Source: Neckera pumila (taxonomy: Eukaryota > Streptophyta > Bryopsida > Hypnales > Neckeraceae). From it: DNA of 64,000 nucleotides. The notes under the pieces were generated by a model. The model searched no databases, was not told the origin of the DNA, and saw only the letters and a list, made by a program, of their open reading frames with translations. The position numbers and the translations under genes were made by a program. This document shows positions 47,101 to 59,700 of this stretch, in pieces (within the stretch, counting starts at the first letter, position 1; every line of letters starts with the position of its first letter). The stretch spans positions 23,366,163 to 23,430,162 of the forward strand of contig OZ018409.1 of assembly GCA_963969595.1 (NCBI GenBank), read 5' to 3'.

Positions 47101-48643
47101 AATATGGGAACAATTAACAGGCTAACTCGCTGGACGAGATTGAAAATATCGGTTTTCCAAAGAATATTGGAAAAGAAAATTAGATATATAAAGAAAATTA
47201 AATCGATTGCCCCTCCCGACATGGTTGGTCAGTGGAGAGGCATATGCGACCTACCTGATGATTCAAACGTAGAGATTCCTGGGATTTTGGCCGCATGGAC
47301 TGCTGGCATACTGACCACATGGACCCCGCTGGGATAAGAACCGATCACACTGGGGATAGGAGCCTCTGGAGCAATAGCAGCTGGCTCCAACGAAACTGGG
47401 TGGTTGATTAGACCCCAGTGTTCTAGAAAATCAAACACTCGGCTGAGGGAATTGACATCACCAACAAGCATACGCCGCACTTCATTCAACGTCAGCGCTT
47501 GCTTCGGATTCTCCCTGTACTTGTTTATGATAAAATCCCGGTACTCCTTGTAAATGCGGGGTGTTTTGGCAGCTGATCTCTTGTCAAAAAACTCGCTCAA
47601 TGAACGCCTTTCCAATGGATGAATCTTACCCCAGTGAAACCAAGCTGTTCAGACCACGACATCATTAAATAATGTCGTTGATCTCGAATACATTCCCACC
47701 ACCAAAACACCAGATCACCATCATTGAATACATCATGTCCTCACGGAGATGAACGCAGTTCGCCACTTCGCCACTAAAGATTGATTCAACACGGGGTGCC
47801 AATACCAAGCCGCAGACTTATGTAGACTATGCATCGTTCGACAGTCCCAAATTGACCATGACTACCCCAGTCAATGAACTATCAAAACCTAAGTTAATCA
47901 TAAGGTGGAGGATACTAAAAGACATCATCCCAGCTTCTCTTGACTGACCCCTCTAATGAAGCAGCGACTCCTTAATTCATAAACTTGGTTGGCAGTTGAG
48001 AGCAAACATGAATTGGCTCAATGTCTATGGCCGCTCATCTTCGAATGAAAATGCGGTTATCTACAATCCCTTCAATAGTGGCCCACTACCTCTCATCTTG
48101 AATGATTGCATAAGAAATTTATAGTGATCTCTCCAATGAGCTCTATACTTATCTCCGAAAGAAGCACACTCGTACCTATTGATTGGTAAACGCAAATTGT
48201 AACTATCCTCTACACTATTACCTAATTAACCACAATAGTGACATTAATGCACATTGATATTGATCTACACAACAACAGCGATTAAAGCTTTTGAGAATTT
48301 TACACACACCTGCATAGTTCGGAATCCTGTAAACCTCCTGCGCAGGTGCTTCAGATCGGGACGCAGCAGCAGCCTCGGTTGTTACTGCATGTGCGGGTGA
48401 CGGATCCACAGAAACCGCGTTCCCATCGTTCACAATTCCTGCAACCCCTGTCTCTGCATTGTATCCATCTTCTCCTTTCTCCTGTCCGACTGCCCCAGCT
48501 CCATCAGAAATGCCCTCGGCAATAGCGTTTTTCCTCTTCTTGCTCGGGGTTTCCACAGCAGCAGCATTCTCCTCGTCCCTCTCCTTCCTCACTCTCAACG
48601 ACTCCGCGGGCTTGCTCGGCGAGGACGACGCATGGTTCACCAT
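44136..48643 (-). CDS. SWI3: SWI3A/B-like subunit of the SWI/SNF chromatin remodeller
   Basis: Core scaffold subunit (SMARCC/SWI3 family) of nuclear SWI/SNF complexes. Nine exons, minus strand: 48643-48310, 47644-47255, 46842-46688, 46444-46262, 46066-45770, 45460-45282, 44933-44869, 44764-44577, 44309-44136. Borders are GT-AG with consistent phase, giving 654 residues. SWIRM domain at about 105-200 (YRIPNYAAWFHWGKIHPLER to FDFLEHWGLINHP). Zinc-type cluster with C277, C280, C284, C300 and C303. SANT domain at about 325-376 (EWTSKETLLLLEAVSRCGEN, then HFIQLPFGD). Alanine-rich region near 455-480. C-terminal helical or coiled-coil region at about 560-645. The start chosen is ATG at 48643; the frame is open further 5' but has no ATG before a stop. 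A nuclear basic stretch (PSKKRKN) lies near residue 33. The subclass is inferred from domain order. Confidence 0.92.
46978..47072 (+). repeat. tRNA-like head plus hairpin in SWI3 intron 2
   Basis: On the plus strand the sequence 'ggttagctcagtagagc' copies the D-arm (box A) of a tRNA, and 'cagttcaggggagg' is a poor box B. Arms GCTGCTCAGGTGTCACC (46997-47013) and GGTGTCACCTGAGCAGC (47055-47071) are inverted with one mismatch. No full cloverleaf forms, so this is not called a tRNA gene. A decayed tRNA-derived short element is the likeliest reading. Confidence 0.35.
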
Positions 48644-49293
48644 ATCTCCAGAGGTGCCACTCCCTCTCAACGTATCGATCAATTGCCCAATAGTGAGCTC
48701 ACATCCTGCTCTCGTTCCTGTTTTCTCAAACTCTCGTCGTCGTCGTCATCCTTTTCTCTCACACTCTCGTCGTCGTCTTCATCATCATGGATGAAAGAGA
48801 CTACTGTCAAGCTTCAGGAAGGCAAATATTGGTGGCTCGGAAAGAGAAATTCTGAAGCTCCCGGGAATCGATCGAGGCAAGATGATGGCAAACCCTAGAA
48901 GCGGGAGAGGTGGAATCGCGTGCTCGTCGTGTATTCGAACGAGACCCGTTAGGGTTTCATCCATGGTCATCCAAGGCTCGTCCGTTGGATGTATTACTGG
49001 AGTACTACATAAGTTAATTCAATTAATGCGAGAGTTTGAATAGTATGAGGTCCACTTGCACTTATTTGAATAATTTTCGATGATTATGAAATTTTAGATA
49101 AGAATTTAGTTTGTGCCTAGGCATTTTTTCAATTCAAATTTTGAACATTCATAATTAATTCATCTTGTGTTTAAAAATATGTATATAAAAAACTAAATCT
49201 TTTTTGTTTCAACTATCAACAAGATTCAATATAAACTTATTCAATTGAATAATAGGAACAATATTTAAATGTCTCTTTTTGGATGTGCTTACC
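48644..49293. other. SWI3 promoter side and AT-rich spacer
   Basis: The SWI3 leader and promoter lie in the GC-richer part up to about 48990, which includes CGTCGT-type trinucleotide runs near 48730-48780. After that the sequence is AT-rich and non-coding. Confidence 0.4.
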
Positions 49294-49690
49294 TTAATTC
49301 CTAAAGGACCAAACACTATTTTTTGGCAACATAGTGATTTTGGGCAGCTCACTACAAACGGAGTTTTTATTTTTTTTCTTTAGAAATTTCACACAAATGT
49401 ATCCAAAGAGTAGCTTTAAGGTCCAACAATTTTCATAACTTTTGACTTCATGGTTAAAAAGTTATTGTATGATATGTAGTTTTTGTTACTCAGCGGGCAG
49501 TCTGGGCAGCTCAAAAAACTTCCTAAAGAATCACTCTTTTGAAAAATGAAAAATTGGAAGTGGTTCTAAGGATTTATCTAGATACGGAAAAGTTTGAATC
49601 AGTGCATTTTGTGTAATGAGATGAGAATTATGAAGGATTCTAGTTTGCGGGTAGGTATGGAGTCTCTAGATTCCAAACTATTTAATTTAA
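49294..49690 (-). repeat. Partial inverted copy of the CCCCTAAAGG family (E)
   Basis: Starts TTAATTCCTAAAGGACC and parallels copy D (6623 onward): 'ttttggcaac', 'gggcagctcactac', 'gtagctttaaggtccaacaa', and 'tttgcgggtaggtatggag'. Similarity fades near 49690, so the other end is missing. Confidence 0.5.
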
Positions 49691-49942
49691 TGTCACTTTC
49701 CAAACTACACATCAGCTACTACATTACTTGATTGATGAGAGGGTGATTGCAAGAAATACATATTGATTTTGTTGTATACACCTTTAAGATGAAGGTAACC
49801 ACCAAAGGAAAAGCATAAAACAATTCTCTAAGTAAGAAAATTAGAAAGTGCTCATTGTAGAAATAAAGAGTGAACTTATTGGTTCAATAATGAGAGCATT
49901 TTGGTGACTAGGTACCTTGGTCAAGGGGGACTGCATCTTTTA

Positions 49943-50514
49943 AGGGATAATCCCTAAAAGACCATGGAAAGTCCCGATTTCCAAAATTGTGAAGATGTAT
50001 TATAAAAGGCAAATTTCAAAAAATAATTTAATGATGAGTCTCAAATATATAATTTATAGCCGATCATATCCATATGGTTGGATCAGTTAGTACAAAAAAT
50101 AATATTTTTCAATAAAATTTGAAGACAGAAATTGAAAATTCCTTCTTAAATCGATTGTACACTGAAAATTTGTGATTTTTACAAGAATTGTTTTTCTTTA
50201 AATTCCAAATATTAAGTCCTAATCGAAATAATTTTTGAAGATTTTTTTTTAATTTTTTATGCAAGTTGTCTTTGAAGGATTTTTTTGAACTTGTAAAGAA
50301 TATTTTTTGAGGCCAAACCTACCAATACCTATTGAATAATCAAATATTTGCAAAGCAAAGTCTTTATAATCTATATTTGTACAAATATTGAAGAATTTAA
50401 AACAGGATTCTTCAAAACAAATGATAGATGCAAAAGAGCATTTCTATGTGCTTGGTATGTGTTTGCATTCACTTGCTGTTCAAATTTTGAACGCTTGGTC
50501 CTTAAGGGATTTAG
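49943..50514. repeat. Possible 570-bp relative of the CCCCTAAAGG family (F)
   Basis: The left end is ATAATCCCTAAAAGACCA and the right end TTGGTCCTTAAGGGATTTAG, imperfect inverted repeats of the family type. The interior is AT-rich and not clearly alignable to the other copies by eye. Confidence 0.35.
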
Positions 50515-50806
50515 AAGGATCTAATGATCCAATGGCATAAGTTGGTATTGAATGCTTTCAACTTTGGCAATTCATAGAATATTGTATGTGTGTCCAAAAA
50601 TTCAAAAACAACTCAGATTGATTTTCTCTAATTTAATCAGGCTAACATTCTTACTACAAAAAAAATACCATCATTTGGGCAAAACCCATCTAAAAATTCA
50701 TCATTTGGATCAAACCCGTCTTACTAATAAGATCAAGGAAAAGTGGCAGTTTTGGGTGCTTCTCCCCTACCCACCCCTCTTTTCCAACAACCAATCATGA
50801 CTTGTA

Positions 50807-51211
50807 GGACACATTAAATCCATTCCACAAAGTAGGACTAGTAGAGTAAAAAGTGAAAAAAAGCCCCCTATTTTGTGTTGAATCTAGGGTGTGTTGTAGA
50901 CTTTTTCTTACTAATTTGGGATCTTTGATTGCAAATATGAATTCAAAATGCAAGACATTAAATCTATCCCACACTGTAGGACCAACAAGGTAAATATTGT
51001 GTTCTCTGGGGTAAAAAAAAAAAAGCCCCCTATTTTTTGCATTTAGGGTGTTTTGTAGACCTCTCCTAGTGCAAAATTGGGGTCTTTGATGGCAAACAAA
51101 AATTCAGAATTTGCCAAAAAAAATAATTTTGTGGCAAATAAAAATTCTTGCATTTTCCCTGGGATAAATCCACCCTGCTGGTCCCACTTCATGGAACGGT
51201 TTTAACGTCCC
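50807..51211. repeat. About 405-bp inverted-repeat element, relative of 27224-27493
   Basis: The ends are GGACACATTAAATCCATTCC and, on the other strand, GGGACGTTAAAACCGTTCCA, continuing into AAGTgGGACcAGcAG-type sequence. A second left-end copy near 50957 and a second right-end fragment near 51270 suggest nested or repeated insertion. Shares 'gcaaatatgaatt' and the 'ggcaaataaaaattc' motif with 27224-27493. Confidence 0.5.
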
Positions 51212-51649
51212 TCATTCAAAATTTGCAAATTTTTTCATGTGTGGTAAATAAAAAAATTCCTGCGTAGGCAAATCCACCCTGCTGGTCTCACTTCGTCACG
51301 ACTTCGCCATCCAGCGCGGGTTTTGCGTTCAGTTGCGACGCGGTGTCGGTGGAGTTCGTCGTTGTCGCCATGGCCACCAACCTCCCACAAATTTCTCGCC
51401 CTTATCAAACCCAACAATTGCGCAATGGAAGCACGAGTAGGCAGCCTGTTCCTCGAGCCCATCAAGCACCAGCACCGCAGCTGCCCTGCAGCGGCACCTG
51501 CACAACAGTTGCTCTCGTTATTAGTCCCGAGACTCATCGGGACTGCAGTACTATGCGCGTTCCTGCACTATGCGCGTCCACATCAGGCTTTGTTGCAGAA
51601 CTTCTGGAGCGACAGCAGTGAGTTCTTGAGGGATGCGCTAGCTATAGTC

Positions 51650-52070
51650 TCGTTATTGACTCGAATCGGAATCAATGTCATCTCGAGATGTGCCATTGCT
51701 ACATTTGAACTACATCTCATCGAACTGCGTGTGTTTTTGGTTTCGTGGGTCGATCTGATCTGGGGTGTTGTGATCGCGAGCTAGAGGGGGAGTCATTCCT
51801 CCGACAAGTGCTCGTGGCGAGATTTGTAAGCGTGAGACAGTTAAGAGGATTTCTGGGCTGAGAGCGATGATATACTGTCTCCTTATTGGTTCAAATCGGA
51901 AATCAGTTCTATCGCGAGATGTGCCATAGCTACATTTGAACTACATTTGAACTGCGTGGTTAGGGTTTCGTGGGTCCATCTGATCTGGGATGTTGTGATG
52001 ATCGTGAGTGCGGGATTCATTCGACCGACAAGTGCTCGTGGCGAGATTTGTAGCGTGAGACAGTTGAGAG
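51650..52070 (+). repeat. Tandem duplication with 224-bp offset upstream of the CASP-like gene
   Basis: The segment holding 'gatgtgccattgctacattt', 'gtttcgtgggtc' and 'gacaagtgctcgtggcgaga' occurs at about 51650-51847 and again at about 51884-52070. Matching points (51801 and 52025) are 224 bp apart. It lies in the leader or promoter of the CASP-like gene. The 153-codon frame at 51323-51784 and the 92-codon frame at 51343-51621 cover the first copy and its upstream part; neither is conserved in the second copy. Confidence 0.7.
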
Positions 52071-52131
52071 GATTGGTGAGTGAAGGCTCGAATTGAAATT
52101 CAGGGGGAAGTTAGGGTTTGCATTGAGGAGA

Positions 52132-53783
52132 ATGTACTCTGGGGAGCCGGACTACAGGGCCGAAGGGGCGGGTCCGGTACCGCCCTCTGCAGGGGCGACG
52201 GAAGAAGGAGCGCCGGGGGTGAATGGGGCGGGGTACTACACGCAAACGCCGAGCCCGGCGTTACGGGCGGTGAAGAAGAATATGAACCACATTTCGGGAC
52301 TGAACTTGGGACTGCGAGTCGCGGAGTTTGTTCTCAGTGTCTTAGCTTTTAGCTTGATGGCATCTGCGAATCAAAACGGGGCGGTCTACAACAATTTCAC
52401 CTCCTACAGGTCAGAATTGTGGAGTGTCTGAGCTTTCCCGTAATCGTATGATTCCAGGGTTTTAGGGCTGAGATGCGAGGGGTGATTGAATTTTCATTGG
52501 TTTTGTCTTAGTTTTGAAGAAGAAAATTTGTGCATCACTATGGGGATTCTAAGATACAGGTTCTTGCACATAATTTTGGGGACTGTAAGATTCAGGTTAC
52601 TGCAGTACGTTGAATCATGAATGCAGCTAAACTTCAGGCCATTTTGCTGGAATAACGAAACGTTTGCACGATTTTCTTGAAGATTCTGTTAACCTGGAAG
52701 CACATGTTGAAAGATTGAGAAATTTGAGAAATGTTCAAATTAGGGGTTTCAGATCTCTCGATTTTGCTTCCACGATTTACAAGGTTGTTACAAGGTTGTT
52801 TTCATTTGGGCACAAGCTTCTTTTCTTTCCTTAAAAGCACTAGCCTCCTTGTAGAGTTTTGGATTTTCGTTCCGAAGTTGCCTTCTTCTTCACGCCTGAC
52901 ACCTTTTACTGAAGAAGAAACCAGAGAATTAGAAAATTCTGTTTTTTGTAACCTATAATTCTGTTCTGATTCCTGGCATCGATTTCAATTGTGAAAGTTC
53001 CTTCACGTGCAGTCTCAGCATAGAGCACGTATAAACTGTGTGGTCTTTCTAAATGAGTATCTCATACGGTTTCCTCGGTTGTCTACAGCTTTTTATTGGC
53101 AATAAACGTGCTGGTGGCTTTATACACTTTGGGGCAGATTTTCATGACTGTTCTGTTTCTGGTATCTGGAAAGGCTGCCAACAAAGTCTACTTATTTGTC
53201 ACGTTTGGATGTGACCTGGTAAAATGACTCCCTCTCTTTAACCTATTTTAAAACTAAAATATACGATTTGCATACGATCACGTGAAGTAATGCATTGGAA
53301 TTGTTAGGCAGAGGGCACAGTTTGCTCCTCTTAAAGCATTTCAACATGCTCACGAGTGCGACTTTCGGAGAGATCTTCCGAAAATCACACTCCCGAAAAT
53401 TGAACATGTTGAAAATACAGTTTCGAGAGATCTTTTGCAAATCGAAGAAGACAGTCTTGCTTAGTTACAATTAGTTGACTCAGCTATTTTTGAAGTATGA
53501 ACCCTCATTTTATAAAGTATGAAAAATTTATTGCTCTTGTTTCTGTGTGCAGCTGTTTGCATTCCTACTCATGGCTGCAGGTGCTGCTGGAGCTTCAGTT
53601 ACTATGATACTCAATCACGAAGGCGTACTGGATGATTATGGCAATGGTTGCAGAGATGGGAAGATCACTGTGTTTTGTGGACATGCAGAAGCTGCGGTTG
53701 CTTTCACCTTCTTGTCATTCCTCTTCATGGTGGTTTCTTTACTTCTTGGGGTGTACAGCTTGGCTCCCTACCTCATTCTTTGA
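52132..53783 (+). CDS. CASPL: CASP-like four-span membrane protein (UPF0497 family)
   Basis: Plasma-membrane scaffold-type protein related to the CASPs that define Casparian strip domains. Three exons: 52132-52409, 53089-53218 and 53553-53783 with GT-AG borders, 212 residues. Residues 1-55 are hydrophilic and cytosolic (Pro, Gly, Ala). Four hydrophobic spans follow: about 61-80 (LNLGLRVAEFVLSVLAFSLM), 95-118 (LLAINVLVALYTLGQIFMTV), 135-157 (DLLFAFLLMAAGAAGASVTM) and 184-208 (FTFLSFLFMVVSLLLGVYSL). The Arg in span 1 and Asp at the start of span 3 are the conserved charged pair of the family. A cysteine pair (GCRDGKITVFCG) lies in the second outer loop. The start is the first ATG in frame with span 1. 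I cannot assign a subfamily. Confidence 0.93.
53338..53416. repeat. Foldback sequence in CASP-like intron 2
   Basis: Outer arms ATTTCAACATG (53338-53348) and CATGTTGAAAAT (53405-53416) enclose further inverted pieces ('actttcggagagatcttccg', 'tcccgaaaattg'). The whole folds into an imperfect hairpin of about 79 bp. A third related piece, 'gagagatctttt', follows at about 53430. Confidence 0.5.
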
Positions 53784-56722
53784 TTTGGTCCCTGGAGGTA
53801 TGGGTTTTGTGTTCTTTAAGAGTGAGTGTGCCTCGTACATTCGGCTGTCTTCATGTAGAATATCTCTTCATGTGATCTAATTTGATAATTGCTGTGTCAA
53901 TCTCACAGGAATTTGTGTAATAATATATTTAGATTTTAATGAAATCTGCAGTGAGCAAGAGGTTTCAGTTATGTACTATGCAACTCCAAATCTATCACTT
54001 GGTTATTGTTCTCTGAGTACTGAACTCCCTGGAAGGCAAGTACATCATTCTGTCGAATGATTATTTAATCTGCGGAAACTAGGAATCTTCTGCTGATATT
54101 TTGCAATATTCCTTTTTTCCATTCAAAAAATTTATTTGTTTGCAAAATAAATTTCCAAAAATTTTGGTATCCATTCTTAGAATTATTTTTTGACGACCTG
54201 ACCATTGGGTATGGTACTGCAAGACCACTCTTGCATTCAAAATTATTTTCTTCATTTGAATATCTTCATTCTAGGCTAGAATGTAGATGTGACAAATTTT
54301 GGTTAGTAATGATTTTGGATATAATTATTGTAGATGTTTTGTAGCTTGTGTTATAAAGCCTCCTCTCCATTGATCCTTGGAGTCAACAGGTAGCTACATT
54401 GCAAGACGCTTTGTTCCTATTGCATTGACTTACTTTTAACTAAGGTACCTATTCAAACTTCCTCATGATATTTCTATAAACACAAAGTCTCCTATCCCTT
54501 TTGTTTTGCCACGTAGTCTGATTGTTTGGTTAAGTATGTTGATTGGAAAAGCTTCATTTCAAAAAAGTCTCGATTTCATTGTTATATCACATTTTTATGA
54601 CTTTTAGTGATGAACTTTAATATCACATCATATACATATGATTTGAAATTTCAATAATCTTTCAAGAGTTATAACTTCCAAAAAGTTGCCATTTTAAGAA
54701 GTTTAGAAGAGCCTTTTTGTTCTCTAAAAAGGTCCAAAAGTTTAAAAAGTCAAAGAAGTTTATAAAATTGTAAGTTTTGGGGAGTTGTAACTTTGAAAAG
54801 TTATTGAAATTTCACATCATATAGAGTTCAATGACAATTACATCTAGTGCTTGGTATCCATTACTTTAAATGAGGTTGTTTCTTTTCTTTTCTTTTCTTT
54901 GTTTGTTTTCTTTGTTACGTTGAGATCTCTTGGATCGTGAATCCCCTAGTTGCGTTCTTGGTATTGTTGAAAAGTCCTTGGCAAGGAAAGATGCACGGGC
55001 ATCTATCCGATGGGACCTATGGTGTAAAAGTTTTTGAATTTCAAAGTCATTTTATATTAAAAAACTAAAAAATGACTTGTACTTTTTATTTGGACTATGG
55101 CCACGATATAGGGGACATAGTTATAATTTAAGATATATCAATGTCATAATGACAATGATAAAGGGATTTTTTTGAGATGTTTGTTACATCACAATAAAAT
55201 GTTCTTCTTGTATAAAATAATAGTTTGTATAAAATAACAAAGGATATTTTGTATATTGTCTCCTAAAGGTTAAAAAAGAGTTCATACTTGGTTAGCATGT
55301 TGGTAGCAAATTTTCCAAAAATAATGCCCAAAACAATAACTATTAACTTGTCAAGTCTCAAAGTTATTCTACAGAAAACAAAAACATATAGAGAATAGCA
55401 AGTGTTGGATTGTTGAAGATAGAGAGCCAAAGTGGAGAAAAAAATCTTACCAAATTGGAAAATGAATGATAGACAATGGGTGTATAAAAAATTAGGACAA
55501 TCCACTATTTGTATTGCAAAAATTTAGAGTTTGCTAATAGTGTATACAATGTTGTTGAGAACAATGTACAAAAAATGTGCAAATATAGCTAGGCTTATAG
55601 CACTAGCAACCTCATAAAAGATTCTGGATTTGGTAGACATTGCTTTCATGATTCATACAAAGCAATCATCACTAAAGATACTCCTTCAATGTATAAAAAT
55701 ACATGCTATATTTGAGAACCACTTGACATAGACATATACAAAATCTTCTACTTGAAATTGACAAAAGTTCGGTTGTATTTCTTTCTTGATTGATCAACAC
55801 TTATCAATGTATAAAAATACATGCTATATTCGCGAACCACTTGACATAGACATACACAAAATCTTCTACTTGAAATTGACACAAGTTTGGTTGTATTTTT
55901 TGATTGATTGATTAACACTTACATAGGGATAGTTGAAGCCAACACCTACAACAAAAAATGAAAAAAAACTTAGAGAAAGCACATAATGGACTATAAAACA
56001 TTAAGTATTTTGAAAACATTGCTATATACAATTTTATATGCCATATTTCTTTATAACAACCTCTCTAGAAAATGCCTATCCACTTGTGCCATCTTTGTGT
56101 TCACTCTTCCCCCTCCAAACACTACCAATGATATTCAAGACACAAAAGGGACTCATCTTTTGCACTTCTTTTCATGTATTATACAAAGGTTGGTAGACAT
56201 GCCCCACAACATACCCATATACAAACTCACATAATTGTTGCATGAAATTGTATTTTCCAGATCTGACTATTCCAATTCTTACTTTGTCAAATGAATCGGT
56301 AACTTCCATTTCCTAACTCACTCCCAATTCCTCTCAGATTAACATTTATTTCAGTTTTTCACAAGGTGGAAACCAGTTTTTTGATTCTCTGGGTAGTGGG
56401 TTAATACTCATTCAAAACAAACTATCGAAAGGTGGCGATACAAGTAGAAGAAACAAAGAGTCCGCGGTTTCATTTCCAGTCTCAAATTATAAATATTATT
56501 GCTAAATAATGCTGTTGTTGCCAACAAACCGTCGTGCACATTACCTTCTCCATGAGAATCCTCCATGAAAATCACTGAATCAAATTTATCTAATATCATG
56601 AGGTTATCTTGAGCACATAGAGCACATATAGAACCTGGTCTCACAATTCACCCCGCCGTCCCATTTCTGACCCAACTTGAAAACCTCACCGAAAAGGCTC
56701 ACATAAAGAGCAAAAAAGGAGT
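53784..56722. other. Gene-free interval between the CASP-like and acetyl-CoA synthetase genes
   Basis: The first part is the CASP-like 3' untranslated region (to about 53.95 kb). The rest is AT-rich without a recognised gene. A TTTTC-type microsatellite lies near 54880-54905 and a tandem duplication at 55687-55922. 56.40-56.72 kb is likely the 3' untranslated region of the acetyl-CoA synthetase gene. Confidence 0.45.
55687..55922. repeat. Recent 118-bp tandem duplication
   Basis: Two adjacent copies, 55687-55804 and 55805-55922, both begin 'caatgtataaaaatacatgc' and share 'aaccacttgacatagacata' and 'aaaatcttctacttgaaatt'. Only a handful of differences are visible, so the duplication is recent. 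Non-coding. Confidence 0.8.
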
Positions 56723-59700
56723 CTACTTGCCCCGCAGACTAATGAGCTGATCAACCACTGTTGTATCAGCCAAGGTGCTGATATCACCAAGTTCGTCCAG
56801 TTGATTGCCAGCAATCTTCCGCAAAATCCGGCGCATGATTTTCCCACTCCTCGTCTTGGGTAGTCCAGGAGCCCAATGAATTACGTCTGGTGCCGCAAAC
56901 GCTCCAATCTACCAACAAAGAATCAATCAGAACCAAATTCATGACATGGACAATTGATAAATGATATGATATCAATGCATCACGACACTAGTGGACATCA
57001 TGTTCTGTTCTAGCCAGCGAGTTCACCCTACTTGGTTGGAACTAATCATTATTGAAAGGTCATTGAAATAAAATTCTAGCTAAAATAGGACAAGATTTCC
57101 ACTAATACTAAAGCTTTAGGATTTGAGAGTCTCTAGTTTACGGTTTCAGATTTGAGAGGATGGGAACTACGTTTTCCGAAACATAAGCACAAATTAAACT
57201 CAAGGTCATTAGTACAACAGGTCATTCATTACCTGTGATCGGACACAGTTAATGAGAGCAAAGCGAAGCTCATCGCTGTACTCCACGTCTTCTAGAAGCG
57301 TAACAAAAGCATAGATGCCTTGACCTTTCACCTGATAAAAATTAAAAACCAACAATTGTGAGGATTTAAACACTTTGGTGTCACCACATAGAGAGCAGAG
57401 CAACCCTGTTGAACGAAGAAAATTCAAATAACCGTGTGCATGATTTCATACCTCATGATCAACCCCAACAACTGCAGCTTCAGCACATTGGGGATGGGAC
57501 ACTAATGCTGATTCAACCTCTGCCGTGCCTATGCGGTGTCCACTGTATCAAATCCACAAATGGTGTGAAAAAGATGTGAGATAGTGCTAAAAATTTTCAG
57601 AAAAAACAGCATTGAGCAACACTACGTAAACTGAGCCACGCTAAGTAAATTGAGAAACGCAGACCCACCTAACATTGATGACGTCGTCAACTCGTCCCGT
57701 CAACCAGTAGTAGCCATCTTTATCCCTGCGCAAAATGGTCGCCAAAGTTGTTAAAATCCACTTGCTGAATGCAGTTAACAAAATGGCCGTATGTATTAAA
57801 ATGGCATGTTTCAGAGTGACAAAATGTTCAAATGCCCAGAGCTCTGGAAATTAGGACTTTCAAGTGCCTAGTGCTCTAAAAAGTAGGACTAGTGTAGATT
57901 AACAAATGAGGTTCGAAGACAATCATCTGACGGGGTAGCAATTGTATGTCCTTGGTAAACAATGTTCTGAACGCCTCCTATGACGCAATAGGTTCGATAT
58001 GTGAAGTGCATGGAACTGACCTTCGGCACCCATCACCACTGAAATAGAAGCCCTTGAAAGGAGAAAAATACGTAGTTTCGTATCGGTCGTGGTCTCCTTG
58101 AAGGGTTCTCATCATGCCAGGCCATGCTGCCTTGATGCACAGGTAGCCACTGCACTCCCCAGACTGTTCTTTTGCATTCTCATCCACCACAGCAGGCTGA
58201 ACAAGTAACAAAGACAAGATGCAGAGGAGTAAATGTTAGAAGCAGCAGGCATAAACCCTTCAATATGTTAACACTTTCGGAAAACAAATACTTGCCCCAA
58301 ACCGACATAATGTCCCACTCTCATACATTTAAATTTACAGGAATGCCTGGTAACCAGGGAATAGTCTAAATTACACCCCAACAAGGAGGGCGAAGAAGGG
58401 ATTCCACAATGTAAAGCACAATCCAGAAAATTGATACAGAATGAGTTTGGAAGGATGGATGAAGCTAGAAATTCCTGGATATGCGGGAAGTCCCTGCAAT
58501 TTCACTTGAAACCCTAATTTTGTCTTGGAATCCCTCCCAGAAACAAATGGGAGATTTTCTGGCAATGCTTTACGACTTCTAAATAAACGAAAATGGTACA
58601 TTATGTTGGATTTTTGATGCTGGATTTCGAATTACTTACCCTACCTACTCTCAATAGCGAGGTATACCACACGTTTCATTGCCATACCTGGACACCAAAG
58701 AAAGGTAAGGTAGCAGACCCAGGTTTAAGGCTCCAAGCGCCAGGTACTGGAGTGATCTAGAAACAACACAATTTTCATTATATAAGCATAAGATTCTTCA
58801 TCTATAGGCAAAACTAATAGCACAGGGCAATATGGAGAGTAGATTTGTAACATGCCTCGGTAAACAATTTAACATAATCAGATTTCCTCAAATGCAAGCT
58901 CATGCGCTAAAGTCCAAGAGTACTAGATTGTTTAATCAGATTCAAACTAGTTGATGAAGAGTACATGCAGTTGAAGACAGTCCATACCATGAACCCCCCT
59001 GTCTCGGTTTGCCACCATGTGTCAACTACAGGGCAACGTTTACTGCCAACGACTTCATAGTACCATTTCCATGCACTTGGGTTAATGGGTTCTCCCACAC
59101 TTCCCAGCACTCGCAGTGACTTACGAGAGTGCCGTCTTACAGGCTGCCAAACCATAAGACAAATAAAAATATTGATTGATCAATATAACATGCCCAGGAA
59201 ACTGTCCAGGTTGGTATTTCTGTTTCTCTACCCCCAAAAAGATTAAACCAGACATGTTGTGGAGTGACTAGCAAATTTGACTACCGCAGCCACGTAGCAG
59301 GGTCGTCCCTCGAGACATAATTAATAATTTAAAGTTCAAGGATAAGGTTTGTCCCCCAAAATTGTGGAATCTAAAATTCATCCTCTTTTCCTCACATAGT
59401 GAACACAAATAGAAAAAACATAATTTCTTTGCTATAGATTTTCATTATTCTGATTTTCAAACCTCATTTTTTCCACTTTTTTGGTTCTCTTTTGGACTTG
59501 TTTTCGGCCAAACTTGCTATGTGACTAAGATTATCAAAATGTAAGCCAGAAGTCAGGGCTATGGTGAAAATACCTCGTCACCTGACCGCATCAATGAACG
59601 AATTGCAGTTGGGGCAGTATAGAAGATGGTCACATTGTATTTGTCTACTATTTCCCAGCAGCGCCCAGAATCAGGATAATTTGGGACCTGATCACAGAAT

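Noticed and set aside
51323..51784. 153-codon frame upstream of the CASP-like gene
   Set aside because: It overlaps another open frame, is broken in the second copy of the local duplication, and shows no family resemblance. Leader or promoter sequence is more likely.
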